Source: Eutreptiella sp. 'Long Island Sound 2002' (Eukaryota > Euglenozoa > Euglenophyceae > Eutreptiales > Eutreptiaceae). Taken from it: 64,000 nt of DNA. Under the pieces are notes generated by a model. It was not told where the DNA came from and did not search any database. It saw nothing but the letters and a program-made list of their open reading frames with translations. The position numbers and the translations under genes were made by a program. How positions within the stretch are numbered: position 1 is the first letter of the stretch; every line of letters starts with the position of its first letter. This document shows positions 1-10,412 of this stretch, piece by piece. The stretch is taken from assembly GCA_964036045.1 (NCBI GenBank), contig OZ038382.1:101124357-101188356 (forward strand). The letters run 5' to 3'.

Positions 1-84
1 TGTGACAACTGCTCTTACACCCATACACAGGCACGTCTGCAGAAGAGTGCTCACTGCACCTGTCAGTAGACTGACACAGGGAAA
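1..84. other. Non-coding left edge, 3' flank of Ty3-1
   Basis: This sequence lies just downstream (minus sense) of the stop codon of the Ty3-1 integrase/chromodomain frame. It should be 3' untranslated sequence or the start of the 3' LTR, but no second LTR copy is in the window, so no boundary can be set. Confidence 0.4.
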
Positions 85-924
85 TTAGTTTCGCTTTTTA
101 CGCTGGGACATAGTCTCAGCAGGGGTTAGGAGCTGCCCCTGATTGTTCTCAACGAGGTAGGTGCGGAAGATAGGGTTGATACTCCCGTCTGGTTGTATGA
201 AGGCTGACATAGGTTCCCAGGTCGCCTCAGATAACCCATAGCCATCCGAGAGGGTTAGGAATTTCCAGCCCTGTTTATACTCGTGGCGAGCAATACCTGC
301 AACCACGTAGTAACCATCAACTGCCATCTCATCGGCAGTCATCCCTTCGAGTTCGTCTGCCTCCTCTGGACTGGCAGCGTTCTCTAGGTCTATACGCTCG
401 ACCTCACTGTCGCTGAGGCGCCACTCATCCCAAGACAAATCGTCAGGGGAGTGATAGTGCCTCAACTGATTAGGTGCACACAGCAGTTCACCACCTAGAC
501 GTGGACTGCACCTGACATGGATCCTGGATCCATCTATCCTGATGATACGATAGGGTCCAAAATAAGGGTCCTGTAGGCAGTTACGTGGCCAGGAGGATAG
601 GCGTGAATGGTGTACCAAAACAAGGTCACCAACCTTGAAGCTGGCAGGTCGCCGTAGGCGGTTCCGTCGGCTCAGTTCACAGTCACGAATGTGTCTCAGG
701 TTAGTCCCAGCCTGGTTAGCCAGAGACTGCTTGTGTTCTAGCCAATCTCCCACAGGGCTCTTGAAGTCCTCAGGAAAGGGAGTTTTGAAGAACCAAGCGG
801 GTCGTCCTCTATGGAAAAGTTCGTGGGGGTTGAAACCCGTAGAGGAGCTCCGCTGTGAGTTCATGGTCAGCTCTGCCCAGGGCACTAGGCGCACCCAGTC
901 CTTGGTACGCTCCTGTTTCATCAA
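85..924 (-). pseudogene. Integrase C-terminal region with chromodomain-like tail (Ty3-1)
   Basis: About 279 residues. The first half carries the integrase C-terminal pattern, including FKVGDLVLVHHSRLSSW and then GPYRIIRID, which resembles the GPY/F module of Ty3/gypsy integrases. The last third (about residues 203-270) reads YYVVAGIARHEYKQGWKFL, then GYGLSEATWEPMSAF. This matches the chromodomain pattern of a Tyr/Val-rich strand, a Trp-containing core and the EATWEP-type ending. In chromoviruses this module targets integration to modified histones. It is separated from the catalytic core by a stop codon and a frame change near 1000-1040, so it is not expressed as one protein in this copy. The ATG is internal to the original pol frame. 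Confidence 0.8.
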
Positions 925-1037
925 GATTCTTAAATTTTGCTCCGAACACGGTTTTGTCTCTCACAGAGAGGGTTAGACGTGTGGGTATAGGGCACACCTG
1001 TGGTTACCTCCACGTTGAGGGCATTAAGCACTCGTTT

Positions 1038-1373
1038 TTACCACCCAGTGTCACTGCGGGTGCGTACATCCTCATCAGAGTGCACCTGCTTAGGTGCTCC
1101 ATAGGGTTCGAACCATTGTTCGACCAACATTTTAACAGTCTGCTCACCTGTGATTTTCTTATTGCAAGGGAACACACGGGTGAAGCGAGATAGGCCACAG
1201 GTGACCACTAGGCAACTATCATAGCCGCCGAAGCGTGGTAGGCCGTGGATGAAATCCACGTAGAGAAGAGAGTTAGCACAATAGGGTATGGGTAGGCTGG
1301 AGATCAGGCACCTATCCCTACTGTCGCTCTGCTTGCTGGCATGACAGCCACAAGCATCCACAATGGTCTGCAT
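1038..1373 (-). pseudogene. Integrase catalytic core fragment (Ty3-1)
   Basis: The fragment reads LLYVDFIHGLPRFGGYD and then QVHSDEDVRTRSDTGW, giving the first two acidic residues of the D,D-35-E retroviral-type integrase core. The third acidic residue (CERQNR context) is downstream in the same sense but lies beyond an in-frame TAA directly after the DTGW motif. The core would integrate the cDNA copy. The stop and later frame changes make this copy inactive unless they are sequencing errors. Ty3-2 has Tyr at the stop position (DTGWYKR), which supports a nonsense change. Confidence 0.8.
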
Positions 1374-1412
1374 ACGAGACCTCAGTTCAGTCAGGGTTAG
1401 ACTGGAGTAGAA

Positions 1413-1829
1413 TCACTCACGGAAGAAGTCCACTGAGCGATTAGCACCAGTGTGACCAGAACTCAGATGGGACCACTGTAGGCACCCATGCGGTTGTGCC
1501 TCAGGCACCACAATTCGGTCCTTGTAGAAGAGGTACTGATTGTTTTTATACCACTGGTGCCCGTCAATGACACGGGGTTCGAGACCAGTGCTGAGGGTTT
1601 GGAGAATTTCTTTATACTCTGACTGATAGTCGGTTAGACTCCACCCCTCCAGGATTCCAGCAGTGCGCATGGACGGGTCAGGCTGGACATCCATCCGCTG
1701 GAAAGCCTCTCTGGCGAGCGCCTCAGAGCTCTCACCTATAAGCGCATCGAAGTTGTTGCGCGATATATAGTCAGAAAGTTCATTCTTTATTCCGGCAATA
1801 TGATTCACTGTCAGCCTGAACTGGCTCAA
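1413..1829 (-). pseudogene. RNase H end and integrase zinc-binding start (Ty3-1)
   Basis: The 138-residue frame begins with the last part of RNase H (VNHIAGIKNELSDYISR, the conserved Ty3 motif where Asp precedes the SR ending). It then runs through a linker into HLSSGHTGANRSVDFF, the His-His half of the HHCC integrase zinc-binding domain. The Cys-Cys half is in another frame across a break near 1400. The Ty3-2 counterpart is at 53259-53800. Confidence 0.75.
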
Positions 1830-1835
1830 GTAAGT

Positions 1836-2081
1836 TCACCGCCGTTTTAGCTTTGCTTTCTCTGGTGGTGGGCCTTTCTGAAAAGACTTCACAGGCTCCT
1901 GGTCACACAGCCAGACAATAGGGTTAGATCCCAGGAGTCGGGATTGTGACGAAAGCACCAACATACCGGCCAGGAGTTCCTGGTCATAGGTGCCGTAATT
2001 GGAACGCGCTTGGTTCGATTTCCAATTCGAGTGTCCCAGTGGCACCAGTCGCCACTCACTGGTAGGATAGTCATGTTTCAA
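1836..2081 (-). pseudogene. RNase H middle fragment (Ty3-1)
   Basis: The 81-residue frame contains NYGTYDQELLAGMLVLSS, the RNase H helix with the catalytic Glu, then VWLCDQEPVKSFQK, the third catalytic Asp region. It is separated from the RNase H start (DASDVGGG at the end of the 2140-4725 frame) by a run of nine C on the plus strand at about 2172-2180, where the reading frame shifts. Confidence 0.75.
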
Positions 2082-2139
2082 CGAACCATCACGGTTCAGT
2101 CCACAAGTACGATAATGGCAGTGGGTTAGTTCAGCGGGG

Positions 2140-4725
2140 TTAAGCTCCTGCCATTGGTAGATCGTACCACCCCCCCCCTACATCACTGGCATCAGTGATC
2201 AGGACTATCTCGCCCTCAGGGCGGGGTACTGCCAGGCAGTTGGAGGAGGCAATCTTCTTCTTGGACTCCTGGAAACACTCTTCCTCTCTGGCGGTCCACC
2301 TCCAGGGAGTAGTTTTCTTGATTAGGTCAGTGAGGGGGGCAGAGGAGTAAGTAAAATTGTGGATGTGACGCCGATAGAAATTACAGGCGCCCACAAAACT
2401 CCTCACGTCGTGTAGACCCTTCTTAGGGTCATCGCGAATCTGCATGTCCTGTAGGGGCTGCATCTTAGACGCGGCTGGTTTCCACCAACCATACCCCACG
2501 TCGAAACCCAAATATTTCATCTCCTCTTTCACAAACTCACATTTTTTGAGTTTGATTCGGAGATGGTTTTCTTCACAGACAATGAAAAAAACACAGAGGA
2601 GAACGACATGGTCCTCTTTGGTATTAGTACCCAAACTCACGTCGTCGATGTGAGCCTCCATTTCTGCACCCCGAGAAATCAACTCCTGTACTAGAGGCCT
2701 GCGCCTCAGTATGTACAAAATTTTGTTCATCAGTTCTTGGAAAAGCGCCGGGGCATTAGCCACCCCGAAAGGCATAACCTTCCACTTAAAGACACGGCCC
2801 TTAGGGGTTACAAAAGCCAGCAGCTCCTGAGCTGCGGCGGTTAGGTCCACCTGCCAGAAACCAGAGCGTTTGTCCATTTTGGTCTTGTACCTGCATTTGG
2901 CAATACGCTCCAGGGTATTTTCCATGTTAGGAATACTCCCTGAGTGGTTCTGGGTTTTCTTGTTGACCTCACCATAGTCTACAACCAGTCGTAGGGCAGT
3001 CGACCCTGGTTTGGCAACCAGGAAACAGGGACTGCAGTGATGGGGGTAGTCCCCCTGCTTAAATTCTTCAACGAGGCCAGCATCAATACATTGCTGGATC
3101 TGGCGCTCGATTTCTTCAACCTGTTCCTGTGGAGCCGGATAGACACGACGCCTCACTCGCGTCTTTTCAAATTCAGGTTTCAGTTTCAGGTCCATCTCGA
3201 CCAGTTTTTTACAAGAGAGGGGAGGCGGCAAGGCGCCGAACAACTCCTCAAAGGTTATCAGCAGTTTCTTCAGGCGGGGGTCAAGGTTAAGACTCTCGAG
3301 TTTCTGAAGGAAATCCTCCTCAGCATGGAGGTTGCTCTTTCCATGTTCTTTCTTTTTCTGCCGATCAGCGGTTTCGGCAGGCACAGAACCATCGTCCCAC
3401 TCAGGGGGACATTGCTGCCCATGGGGCAGAGAATACACTAGCGGTATCTCAGGATCAGGCAGCGTATAGGAATCATCGTCCTCCTCAGACCAGATGGAGG
3501 ATTTCCAGGTCTCTCTGAGGTATTGCAGCCGCTCTTGGCGCTCAATACCTTCGGCCTTCATGTACAACAGCCGCCGGAGTTCCTGAGTGTCATGCTCACA
3601 CAATGGCATGTTATTAGCAGCAGGCCGCGCCAGAGCATCAGCACTCTGGGCCACAGGTTCACCTGTGTGCATACGCTGCATGTGTAGCACTGGCTTCCCA
3701 ACAGGGGAAGCGAGTTCAGGGGTTGACTCTAGATCTACCTCCTCTAGCAACAGCTGGGCGAGGAAGGCACTGTGTTTTAGGTCAAAACAGCTGGGATCAA
3801 CAGGAGGGATAGTGCTGGCGATCTCAGACAGCTGGTCGTCAGCACCCTCCTTTACAGCTGCAGGTTCCTGATAGACATCGGGAGACTCACACCCTGTAGG
3901 TGTGGCAGATAGGTGCTCAGGAGATCGATTTTGGAGATCAAAAAGGGTCAGGCCACGATTTTCGGCCATGACCTCTTTCAGTAGCACCTGGTCTAGGTCA
4001 CACAGGGGTACAGGATTGAGAGATCCATCGACGACGGACAGGAAACTGGCCCACTCAGGGGCCTGCATAGCTGTGTCTGAGTCCTCAGGCACATAGATGG
4101 GGCTGTTGGGGGGCTGTACTCTTCCCACGGTCATTTCATCTAGCATACGGCGCCAGTAAGCATGTTCACCAGAGCAGCCCCAGTCAGGGGTGCACATGAC
4201 AACCCTTCCTCCCTCATAAGCGATTTTGGCTGGAACCTTCGCGAGCAGGGAGAAGGGAGGGTTAGCATACGCTAGGCCCATTGCTTTCCAGAAGAAACGG
4301 AAAGCATTGTTCAAGTGTTTCGAGCAGTACAACTGCATGATGTGCTGTTGTTGGCTCGCAAACAATTCCACCTGGATCTCATCCAGGTTTACCTGAAGGG
4401 CCGCCAGTCCATTTTCAAGAACGTGACGGGCCAATTGATAGTTTGCAGTATGATAGTTAGTCTTGGATGCGTAGCGCAGCCCAGACTCTTTTCGCCCTGA
4501 CAGCTCCAAAGGTACGGAGAACAGCCCACTGCCAAGGTCGCAGTGCAAAGAATAGGGGTGCTGGAGAGACAGCATTTTTACCTGGGGGTTTCTTCGTAGG
4601 AAGTCTGTACCAAAGACGATGTCAAAGGCGTCGGTGTCCAGCACTCTGCAGTGTTGGGTCACGGTTTCGTCGCCCAGGCATATAGTCACATTGACCCCCC
4701 CCCAAGGAATGGATTGTACGCCCAT
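2140..4725 (-). CDS. pol: Pol: protease tail, methyltransferase-like domain, reverse transcriptase, start of RNase H (Ty3-1)
   Basis: Length is 861 residues. Residues 30-50 are the retropepsin C-terminus (FDIVFGTDFL). Residues 118-200 read VELFASQQQH, then YANPPFSLL and CTPDWG, matching the Dam/DIRS-type methyltransferase-like pattern with an NPPF box at 155-158. A long acidic, Pro-rich spacer follows. RT runs from about 540 to 770, with LRLVVDYGEVN near 580, VMPFGVANAPALFQELMN, and a HIDD catalytic box near 692 where YxDD is usual. RNase H begins at about 840 (TDASDVGGG). The frame ends early because a run of nine C at 2172-2180 shifts it, and it starts after another G/C run near 4696-4704, so the listed ATG is internal to the original polyprotein. 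Replacement of Tyr by His in the RT box is also unusual. Confidence 0.88.
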   Translation of the reverse strand: MGVQSIPWGGVNVTICLGDETVTQHCRVLDTDAFDIVFGTDFLRRNPQVKMLSLQHPYSLHCDLGSGLFSVPLELSGRKESGLRYASKTNYHTANYQLARHVLENGLAALQVNLDEIQVELFASQQQHIMQLYCSKHLNNAFRFFWKAMGLAYANPPFSLLAKVPAKIAYEGGRVVMCTPDWGCSGEHAYWRRMLDEMTVGRVQPPNSPIYVPEDSDTAMQAPEWASFLSVVDGSLNPVPLCDLDQVLLKEVMAENRGLTLFDLQNRSPEHLSATPTGCESPDVYQEPAAVKEGADDQLSEIASTIPPVDPSCFDLKHSAFLAQLLLEEVDLESTPELASPVGKPVLHMQRMHTGEPVAQSADALARPAANNMPLCEHDTQELRRLLYMKAEGIERQERLQYLRETWKSSIWSEEDDDSYTLPDPEIPLVYSLPHGQQCPPEWDDGSVPAETADRQKKKEHGKSNLHAEEDFLQKLESLNLDPRLKKLLITFEELFGALPPPLSCKKLVEMDLKLKPEFEKTRVRRRVYPAPQEQVEEIERQIQQCIDAGLVEEFKQGDYPHHCSPCFLVAKPGSTALRLVVDYGEVNKKTQNHSGSIPNMENTLERIAKCRYKTKMDKRSGFWQVDLTAAAQELLAFVTPKGRVFKWKVMPFGVANAPALFQELMNKILYILRRRPLVQELISRGAEMEAHIDDVSLGTNTKEDHVVLLCVFFIVCEENHLRIKLKKCEFVKEEMKYLGFDVGYGWWKPAASKMQPLQDMQIRDDPKKGLHDVRSFVGACNFYRRHIHNFTYSSAPLTDLIKKTTPWRWTAREEECFQESKKKIASSNCLAVPRPEGEIVLITDASDVGGGWYDLPMAGA

Positions 4726-4864
4726 CCCCTACTTTTATGGCCACGGTCTTAGTTTTCTTGAAAGTCTTTAGCAGGCGCCGGGCCACTATGGAAAGTGTTG
4801 CACCGGTGTCAAGCACCGCTCGAAAAACTCCATCCCCGATTTTCACGAGGATCCAGAAAACCAA
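4622..4864 (-). pseudogene. Retropepsin-type protease fragment (Ty3-1)
   Basis: The frame contains FRAVLDTGATLSIVARRLL, the DTGA active site of an aspartic retroviral-type protease, followed by VGDGRTIHSLGGG. After that it shifts at a G run (minus strand), and the second half of the fold continues in the 2140-4725 frame as VLDTDAFDIVFGTDFL. The enzyme would process Gag-Pol. One indel in the homopolymer would reunite the two halves. Confidence 0.85.
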
Positions 4865-4888
4865 GTACTCCTCTTCGGAGCTGCCCCC

Positions 4889-5623
4889 CTACTCCTCATC
4901 AGGGAACTTGACATCCACCCCTGCAGCTATGAGGGACCTGGCCATCCAGGCCAAGCGCCTCCTCTTGGAGTTATTCCCCTCAGGGGTAGCGTTATCCCCC
5001 TTGGGGCGCTTCTTGGGATCACTTGCGGCAGGAGGGGGTGTAGCAGCAGGAAAGGGTGTAGCAACAGGCGCTGATGAGCGCCTCTGGGGGTTAGGGGGTC
5101 CATTTTTGCCACCCCCCTTGCCACCTCCTTTACCAGCTTTATCCCCATTCTGGGGGTTTTTGGTGGGTGTTTGGGTCTTCTGGCATTCGGCCTCCTGACG
5201 CTTGAGTTTATCACTCTCGCGTTTCTTTATGTGACATTCGTCTTCGGAGTGACGACGTTTGCCACAATACCCACAGGTGATGGTACACCTGAAATGATCC
5301 TGATGGGTCACAGGTTTCCCATCCTTGGTATGCTGCTGTCGTTTCATCTGCAGCATACAGCTACTGCGGTGATCCCAGTCAGAGGCATGACAAGGCCCCC
5401 CCTTGTCATTGACAGGTTTGCAGTAGAACAGAGGGGGTGTACCTGCATCAGGTTTAACCTCATTAATAGCACGTAGGTTACCCCTCCCCTTACCACCTCC
5501 CTGGTTGGTGTTAGCGGGATTTTTAGGCCCTTTCCCTTTCGCCACGTTCGGGGGTAGGGGTACCACCTCGACCCAACTGCTTCTTGAGAAATTTCTCCGT
5601 GTGGGAGTCATTCTCTCTCTCAA
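4889..5623 (-). pseudogene. Gag nucleocapsid region with CCHC zinc knuckle (Ty3-1)
   Basis: The 244-residue frame is rich in Lys, Gly and Pro and carries CGYCGKRRHSEDEC, an exact C-x2-C-x4-H-x4-C zinc knuckle at about residues 117-130. A second Cys/His cluster precedes it (CKPVNDKGGPCHASDWDH). The C-terminal half is basic and low-complexity (GKGGGKGGGK). Such domains bind genomic RNA during particle assembly. It overlaps the capsid frame at 5523-5623 in another phase. Confidence 0.82.
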
Positions 5624-5849
5624 GAGCTAGCTCAATCAGGAGGTCCACCAGTTCATCGTACGAGTGGGTCCGACTCTTCCTCTCAGAGGTAGAGCGGCAA
5701 TCATCCCACATACGGTGGGGGATCTTACTCATGAGCCACAGGTGTGGTTCAATGGCTCCGTGGGAGCCGGCGTTCATCCGCGAAAACAGATACTCCAAGT
5801 CGCACATGTATTCAGAGATTTGCGCAGCGGATGGAAACTCAGGGAGCAT
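5523..5849 (-). pseudogene. Gag capsid C-terminal region (Ty3-1)
   Basis: The 108-residue frame reads AAQISEYMCDLEYLFSRM and then HLWLMSKIPHRMWDDC and SYDELVDLLIELALERE. It aligns by eye with the Ty3-2 frame at 17041-17604 (AAQISELLAALDHCV, FWLVAKIPRDVWDEC, YEALSLLLFGLGLEKE). The spacing and helical pattern are those of a Ty3/gypsy capsid C-terminal half. It lies between the gag N-terminal frame and the nucleocapsid frame. Confidence 0.75.
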
Positions 5850-5864
5850 AGGTAGCTCCTCTAT

Positions 5865-7127
5865 CTATGTGTGCACACCGAGGTCAGTCTCATAGACTGG
5901 GAACCTTTTCTCCAACCTCTGGAGTACCTCTGCCCAGGTGGAACAGGTTTTCACAATCTGTTTCACCTGTTTTTGCAAAAATTTCTTTTTGCATGAGCGC
6001 TTCAGCAGTGAGCATTTGGTGGCCACATCCACATGGGATTGGCCAGTCAGCAAAAGAAACTCAGCAAATTCTTCTGCCCATTTGGGCAGATTTTTGGGGT
6101 CGAACTCCGGCAGTTCCAGCTGGATGTTCGCTTGGGCAAGGGGTCTGCCCGTCTTCCCACCCCCCGGAGTTAGGCCAGAAGGTGATACGCCGGCAAGAGG
6201 TACCAGGGCTGACAGCCCTCTTTTCTCAGTCTCTGTCACAGGCACGTCCTGTAGTTCAGCCATGGGCACTGTCCTGGCACGGGGGTGAAAGGGGCTGGGG
6301 CAGGTGACCTTAGGCAACAGCCTTGAGACCCTTGATCTCTTAAGATCTTCGGCCAGGGTACTCAGTCCGGGAGAGGGGGAGGACAACTCTGGCTTCGGTG
6401 AGGGTTCTGCAATACCCAGTTTCACCTTAATGGCCTCCGATGGGGCCGTCACATCTGGATCTTCTGATGCAGACAGAAGTTTGGCCAGCAGTTCGGCCGT
6501 ATGATCCAGGGCACCGTAGGTTGGCCTTGGATGGTGTTGTTCCTCAACTCGAGTCGGGCCCACTTGGGGGGCCCTTGGGGTTGGACAACATGCTCTTGGA
6601 TTCTCGGGTCTCGGTCGTCTTGGCAGGGATGCTGTCTCGGCTCTGTTGGACGGCGGGCCAGAGTGCGTGTAGGACCCTAGGTCTGTACGTGGTCTGGATC
6701 CGTGTACTGCGAATGGCTCCTCCCCATCTTCTCCACGAATGGATTTGCAGTACTCCTCATGGAGGATGTATTCATCCATTTTCTTCCTCAGTTCCTCGTA
6801 TTCCTCAGGGCCTCCAATCGCTGTTGAGGATGATGCCGGACAGGCGGATCGGGAGACTGAGGCTGCTACGCGCCTGTGGAGATGATGAAGGCTGTCTCCA
6901 CTGCGGGCCGCTAAGGCCTCGGTGCTAAAGACTGTATTTTCTTCCGCCCTTCTGCGATCTGGATTTCCTTGGGACCCAGATGCGACACTGAGATGTGGAG
7001 CTCGGTAGGGTGTTTCACTCATAGGGTGGGCCATGCTGCCCATTTGTACTTGGACAGTTCTTATGGGCCAGGTCCTGACGCTTGGCGTGGACATGATGAA
7101 CTTGTTGTTGAGCTTTGTGTGCTGCAC
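5865..7127 (-). CDS. gag: Gag N-terminal region and capsid start (Ty3-1)
   Basis: Length is 420 residues. The first 300 are low-complexity and rich in Ser, Pro and Arg. From about residue 320 the sequence becomes LELPEFDPKNLPKWAEEFAE, then CSLLKRSCKKKFLQKQV and WAEVLQRLEKRFPVYETD, a capsid-like helical region shared with Ty3-2 (CDLLLQCCKTKYLQKSATFAQVLLALDRQHHSYETD). The initiator ATG lies about 40 bases downstream of the primer-binding site, as expected for the first gene of an LTR element. Confidence 0.7.
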   Translation of the reverse strand: MQHTKLNNKFIMSTPSVRTWPIRTVQVQMGSMAHPMSETPYRAPHLSVASGSQGNPDRRRAEENTVFSTEALAARSGDSLHHLHRRVAASVSRSACPASSSTAIGGPEEYEELRKKMDEYILHEEYCKSIRGEDGEEPFAVHGSRPRTDLGSYTHSGPPSNRAETASLPRRPRPENPRACCPTPRAPQVGPTRVEEQHHPRPTYGALDHTAELLAKLLSASEDPDVTAPSEAIKVKLGIAEPSPKPELSSPSPGLSTLAEDLKRSRVSRLLPKVTCPSPFHPRARTVPMAELQDVPVTETEKRGLSALVPLAGVSPSGLTPGGGKTGRPLAQANIQLELPEFDPKNLPKWAEEFAEFLLLTGQSHVDVATKCSLLKRSCKKKFLQKQVKQIVKTCSTWAEVLQRLEKRFPVYETDLGVHT

Positions 7128-7164
7128 TTCTTCTCAGGGTCGGTTCCAAAGGTCACAAGAGACT

Positions 7165-7176
7165 GCCTCTGCTACC
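7165..7176 (-). other. Primer-binding site for initiator tRNA-Met (Ty3-1)
   Basis: The minus strand reads TGGTAGCAGAGG, complementary to the 3' end of an initiator tRNA-Met of the type ending CCTCTGCTACCA. It is preceded by TTC, exactly as in Ty3-2 at 15595, and lies just upstream of gag. It marks the inner edge of the 5' LTR. Confidence 0.78.
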
Positions 7177-7838
7177 AGAAGGATTGCCTTGATTAAGGCC
7201 CTAGATATTTTGATGAAGTCCTGCAGGTTTTGAAGTTGAAAACCCAAACCAAAGCAGCAAGTAGAGCAAGAACAGGATGTGGATCGAATGAATGAATAGT
7301 TTTGAAGTCCAGTGTAACACAGAAGGGCTGCAGATAGACAAAGCAGGTATAAACACAAAGATTCAATCACAAATGGATAATACCAAAGATTTTATATGAA
7401 AACTGGACTGACTCTGGCCTCCAAGATAACATCAGGCACTTCATGTGCACTCTTTTGGGTGAAATGGTGCTGGTTAGGAATGTGGGGCATAGATGTCAGG
7501 CCAACACGGAGAATGATTTGGCCAAGCAACTGAATTCAGAAACAGTTAATAAGTAGAACCACAATTAGCGGTAGAAACAATTGAGTATAGGGGTCTTGGG
7601 GTGGGAGACCACTAAGCTTAACCTCCAAGGCCTAAAGCATGAAATGCCTATTTTATTTCGGTATATCCTCCATGAAGGAAGGTACCTCCGCTCAGTTGAG
7701 TGGTAGGGGTGAACTTCATGAGGGGGCTAGCATCACAGCCCTAGTTACTTTGAGAAAGTGTACTTTGGGCCTCAAAAGAGTGATAAAAATACTTAAGTTA
7801 GTCTTAGCATCAACAAAAGGGTTTTAAGGGGGGCTTGG
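7177..7838 (-). other. Probable 5' LTR of Ty3-1, non-coding
   Basis: This AT-richer stretch upstream (minus sense) of the primer-binding site has no supported coding. By position it should hold the 5' LTR. The outer LTR end cannot be placed because the partner LTR is off the left edge. The satellite array begins at about 7885. Confidence 0.45.
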
Positions 7839-7884
7839 CCTGGATCAAGCCCTCCAAGAAAGACATGGCAGTGACTTTTTCTTA

Positions 7885-10412
7885 CTGGCAGGGGCAGGGG
7901 CAGTGGCAGTGGCACGGGCAGGGGCAGGGGCAGAGGCAGGGGCATGGGGGGCATAAGCATGGGCAGGGGCAGTGGCAGGAGCAGGGGCGGGGGCAGGGGC
8001 TGGGGCAGGGGCCGGGGCAGTGGCAGGAGCAGGGGCAGTGGGAGGGGCAGGGGCAGTTGCAGGGGCAGGGGCCGGGGCCGTGGCAGGGGCAGGGGCAGGG
8101 GCAGGGGCAGTGGCAGGAGCAGGGGCAGTGGCAGGGGCAGGGGCAGGGGCAGGGGTAGGGGCAGGGGCATGGGCAGTGGCAGGAGCAGGGGCAGTGGCAG
8201 GGGCAGGAGCAGGGGCTGGGGTAGTTGCAGGGGCAGCGGCAGGGGCAGGGGCAGAGGCAGGGCCAGGGGCAGGGGCAGTGGTAGTTGCAGGGGCAGGGGC
8301 AGGGGCAGGGGGGGCAGGGGCAGGGGCAGGGGCAGGGGCAGGGGCAGGGGCAGGGGCAGGGGCATTGGGAGGTGCAGGGGCAGTTGCAGGGGCAGGGGCA
8401 GGGGCAGTTGCAGGGCCATGGGCAGGGGCAGGCACTGGGGCAGGGGCAGAGGCAGGGGCAGTGGCAGTGGCAGGGGCACGGGGAGGGGCAGAGGCAGGGG
8501 CAGGGGGGGCAGGGGCAGGGGCAGGGGCAGGGGCAGGGGCAGGGGCAGGTGCAGGGGTAGGAGCAGGGGCAGAGGCAGGGGCAGGGGCAGTTGCAGGGGA
8601 CGGGGCAGGGACAGGGGCAGGGGGAGGGGCAGGGGCAGTGTCAGGAGCAGGGGCAATGAGAGGGGCAGGGGCAGGGGCAGGGGCAGGGGCATTGGGAGGT
8701 GCAGGGGCAGTGGCAGGGGCAGGGGCAGGGTCAGTAGCAGGGGCAGGGGCTGGGGCAGGGGCAGAGGCATGGGCAGTGGCAGTGGCAGGTGCACGGGAAG
8801 GGGCAGAGGCAGGGGCAGGGGGGGCAGGGGCAGGGCAGGGGCAGTGGCAGGGGCACGGGCAGTGGGAGGGGCAAGGGCATTGGCAGGGGCAGGGGCAGAG
8901 GCAGTGGCTGTGGCAGGGGCAGGGGCAGGGGCAGGGGTAGGCACAGGGGTAGTTGCAGGAGCAGGGGCAGTGAAAGGGGCAGGGGCAGGGGCAGGGGCAG
9001 GGGCAGAAGCAGGGGCAGGGGCAGTGGCAGAGGCTGGGGTAGGGGCAGGGGCAGTGGCAGGGCCCGTGGCAGGGGCAGGGGCTGGGGCAAGGGCAGGGGC
9101 AGGGGCTGCTGCAGGGGCAGGAGCTCGGGCAGGGGCAGAGGCAAGGGCAGTGGCAGTGGCATGTGTTTGGGCAGGGGCAGAGGCAGGGGCAGGGGCAAGG
9201 GCAGGGGCAGGGGCCGGGGCAGGGGCAGGGGCAGGGGCAGGGGCAGAGGCAGAGGCTGGTGTAGGGGCAGGGGCAGTGGCAGGGGATGTGGCAGGGGCAG
9301 GGGCCGGGGCAGGGGCAGGGGCAGGGGCAGGGGCAGGAGCAGGGGCAGGGGCAGGGGCAGCGGCAAGGGCAGTGGCAGTGGCAGGTGTACGGGCAGGGGT
9401 AGAGGCAGGGGCAGGGGCAGGGGCAGGGGCAGGGGCAGGGGCAGTGGCAGGGGCAGGGGCAGGGGCAGTGTCAGGTGCAGGAGCAGGGGCAGTGGCAGGA
9501 GCATGGGCAAAGGGAGGGGCAAGGGCATTGGCAGGGGCAGGGGCAGAGGCAGTGGCTGGGGCAGGGGCAGGGGCATGGGCAGGGGCAGGGGCAGGGGTAG
9601 TGGCAGGAGCAGGGGCAGTGGCAGGGGCAGGGGCAGGGGCAGGGGCCGGGGCAGGGGCAGGGGCAGGGGCAGGGGCAGTAGCAGGGGCAGAGGCTGGGGT
9701 AGGGGCAGGGGTAGTGGCAGGGGCCGTGGCAGGGGCAGGGGCAGGGGCAGTGGCAGGGGCAGTGGCAGTGGCAGGGGCAGGGGCAGGGGCAGAGGCAGGG
9801 GCGAGGGGGGCAGGGGCAGGGGCACGGGCAGTGGCAGGGGCAGGGGCAGGGGCAGGTGCAGAGCCAGTGGCTCGGGCCCAGGCCGGGGCAGGGGCAGTGG
9901 CAGGAACAGGGGCAGTGGGAGGGGCATGGGCAGGGGCAGGGGCAGGGGCAGCAGCAGTGGCAGGGGCAGGGGCAGGTACAGGGGCAGGGGCAGGGGCAGT
10001 GGCGGGGGCAGGGGCAGGGGCAGTGGCAGGGGTAGTGGCAGTGGTAGGGGCAGGGGCAGGGGGAGTGGCAGTAGCAGCAGCAGGGGCAGGGGCTGTGGCA
10101 GTGGCAGGGGCTGGGGCAGGGGGGGCAGGGGCAGGGGCAGGGGCAGGGGCAGGGGCAGAGGCAGTGGCTGGGGCTGGGGCCGGGGCAGGGGCAGTGGCAG
10201 GAGCAGGGGCAATGGGAGGGGCAAGGGCAGTGGCAGGGGCAGGGGCCGGTGCTGGGGCAGGGGCAGGGGCAGGGGCAGTGGCAGGGGCAGGAACAGGGGC
10301 AGGGGCAGGGCCAGGGGCAGGGGCAGTGGCAGGGGCAGGAGCGGAGCAGTGTCAGCGGCAGGGGCAGGGGCAATGGGAGGGGCAGTGGCAGGAGCAGGGG
10401 CAGTGGCAGGGG
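7885..10412. repeat. Hexanucleotide array (GGGGCA)n, first segment
   Basis: About 2.5 kb consists almost entirely of the hexamer GGGGCA with interspersed GGCAGT, GGAGCA and GGCACG variants. All six frames are open and encode dipeptide polymers: Gly-Ala, Gly-Gln and Gly-Arg on the plus strand, Cys-Pro, Ala-Pro and Pro-Leu on the minus strand. These long open frames are a by-product of the repeat, not evidence of genes. The G-rich strand has many closely spaced G4 tracts and could fold into G-quadruplexes. Confidence 0.97.

Larger units (their letters stand above)
1..7176 (-). mobile_element. Ty3/gypsy-type LTR retrotransposon Ty3-1 (chromovirus-like, decayed)
   Basis: Read on the minus strand the order is gag N-terminus, capsid, CCHC nucleocapsid, retropepsin, methyltransferase-like domain, RT, RNase H, integrase and a chromodomain-like tail, which is the Ty3/gypsy order with integrase after RNase H. 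A primer-binding site sits upstream of gag at 7165-7176. The coding region is broken into about nine frames, several at G/C homopolymers. The element is the closest relative in the window of Ty3-2 and serves as its uninterrupted template. Its 3' LTR lies at or beyond the left edge, and the outer end of the 5' LTR was not found. Confidence 0.88.
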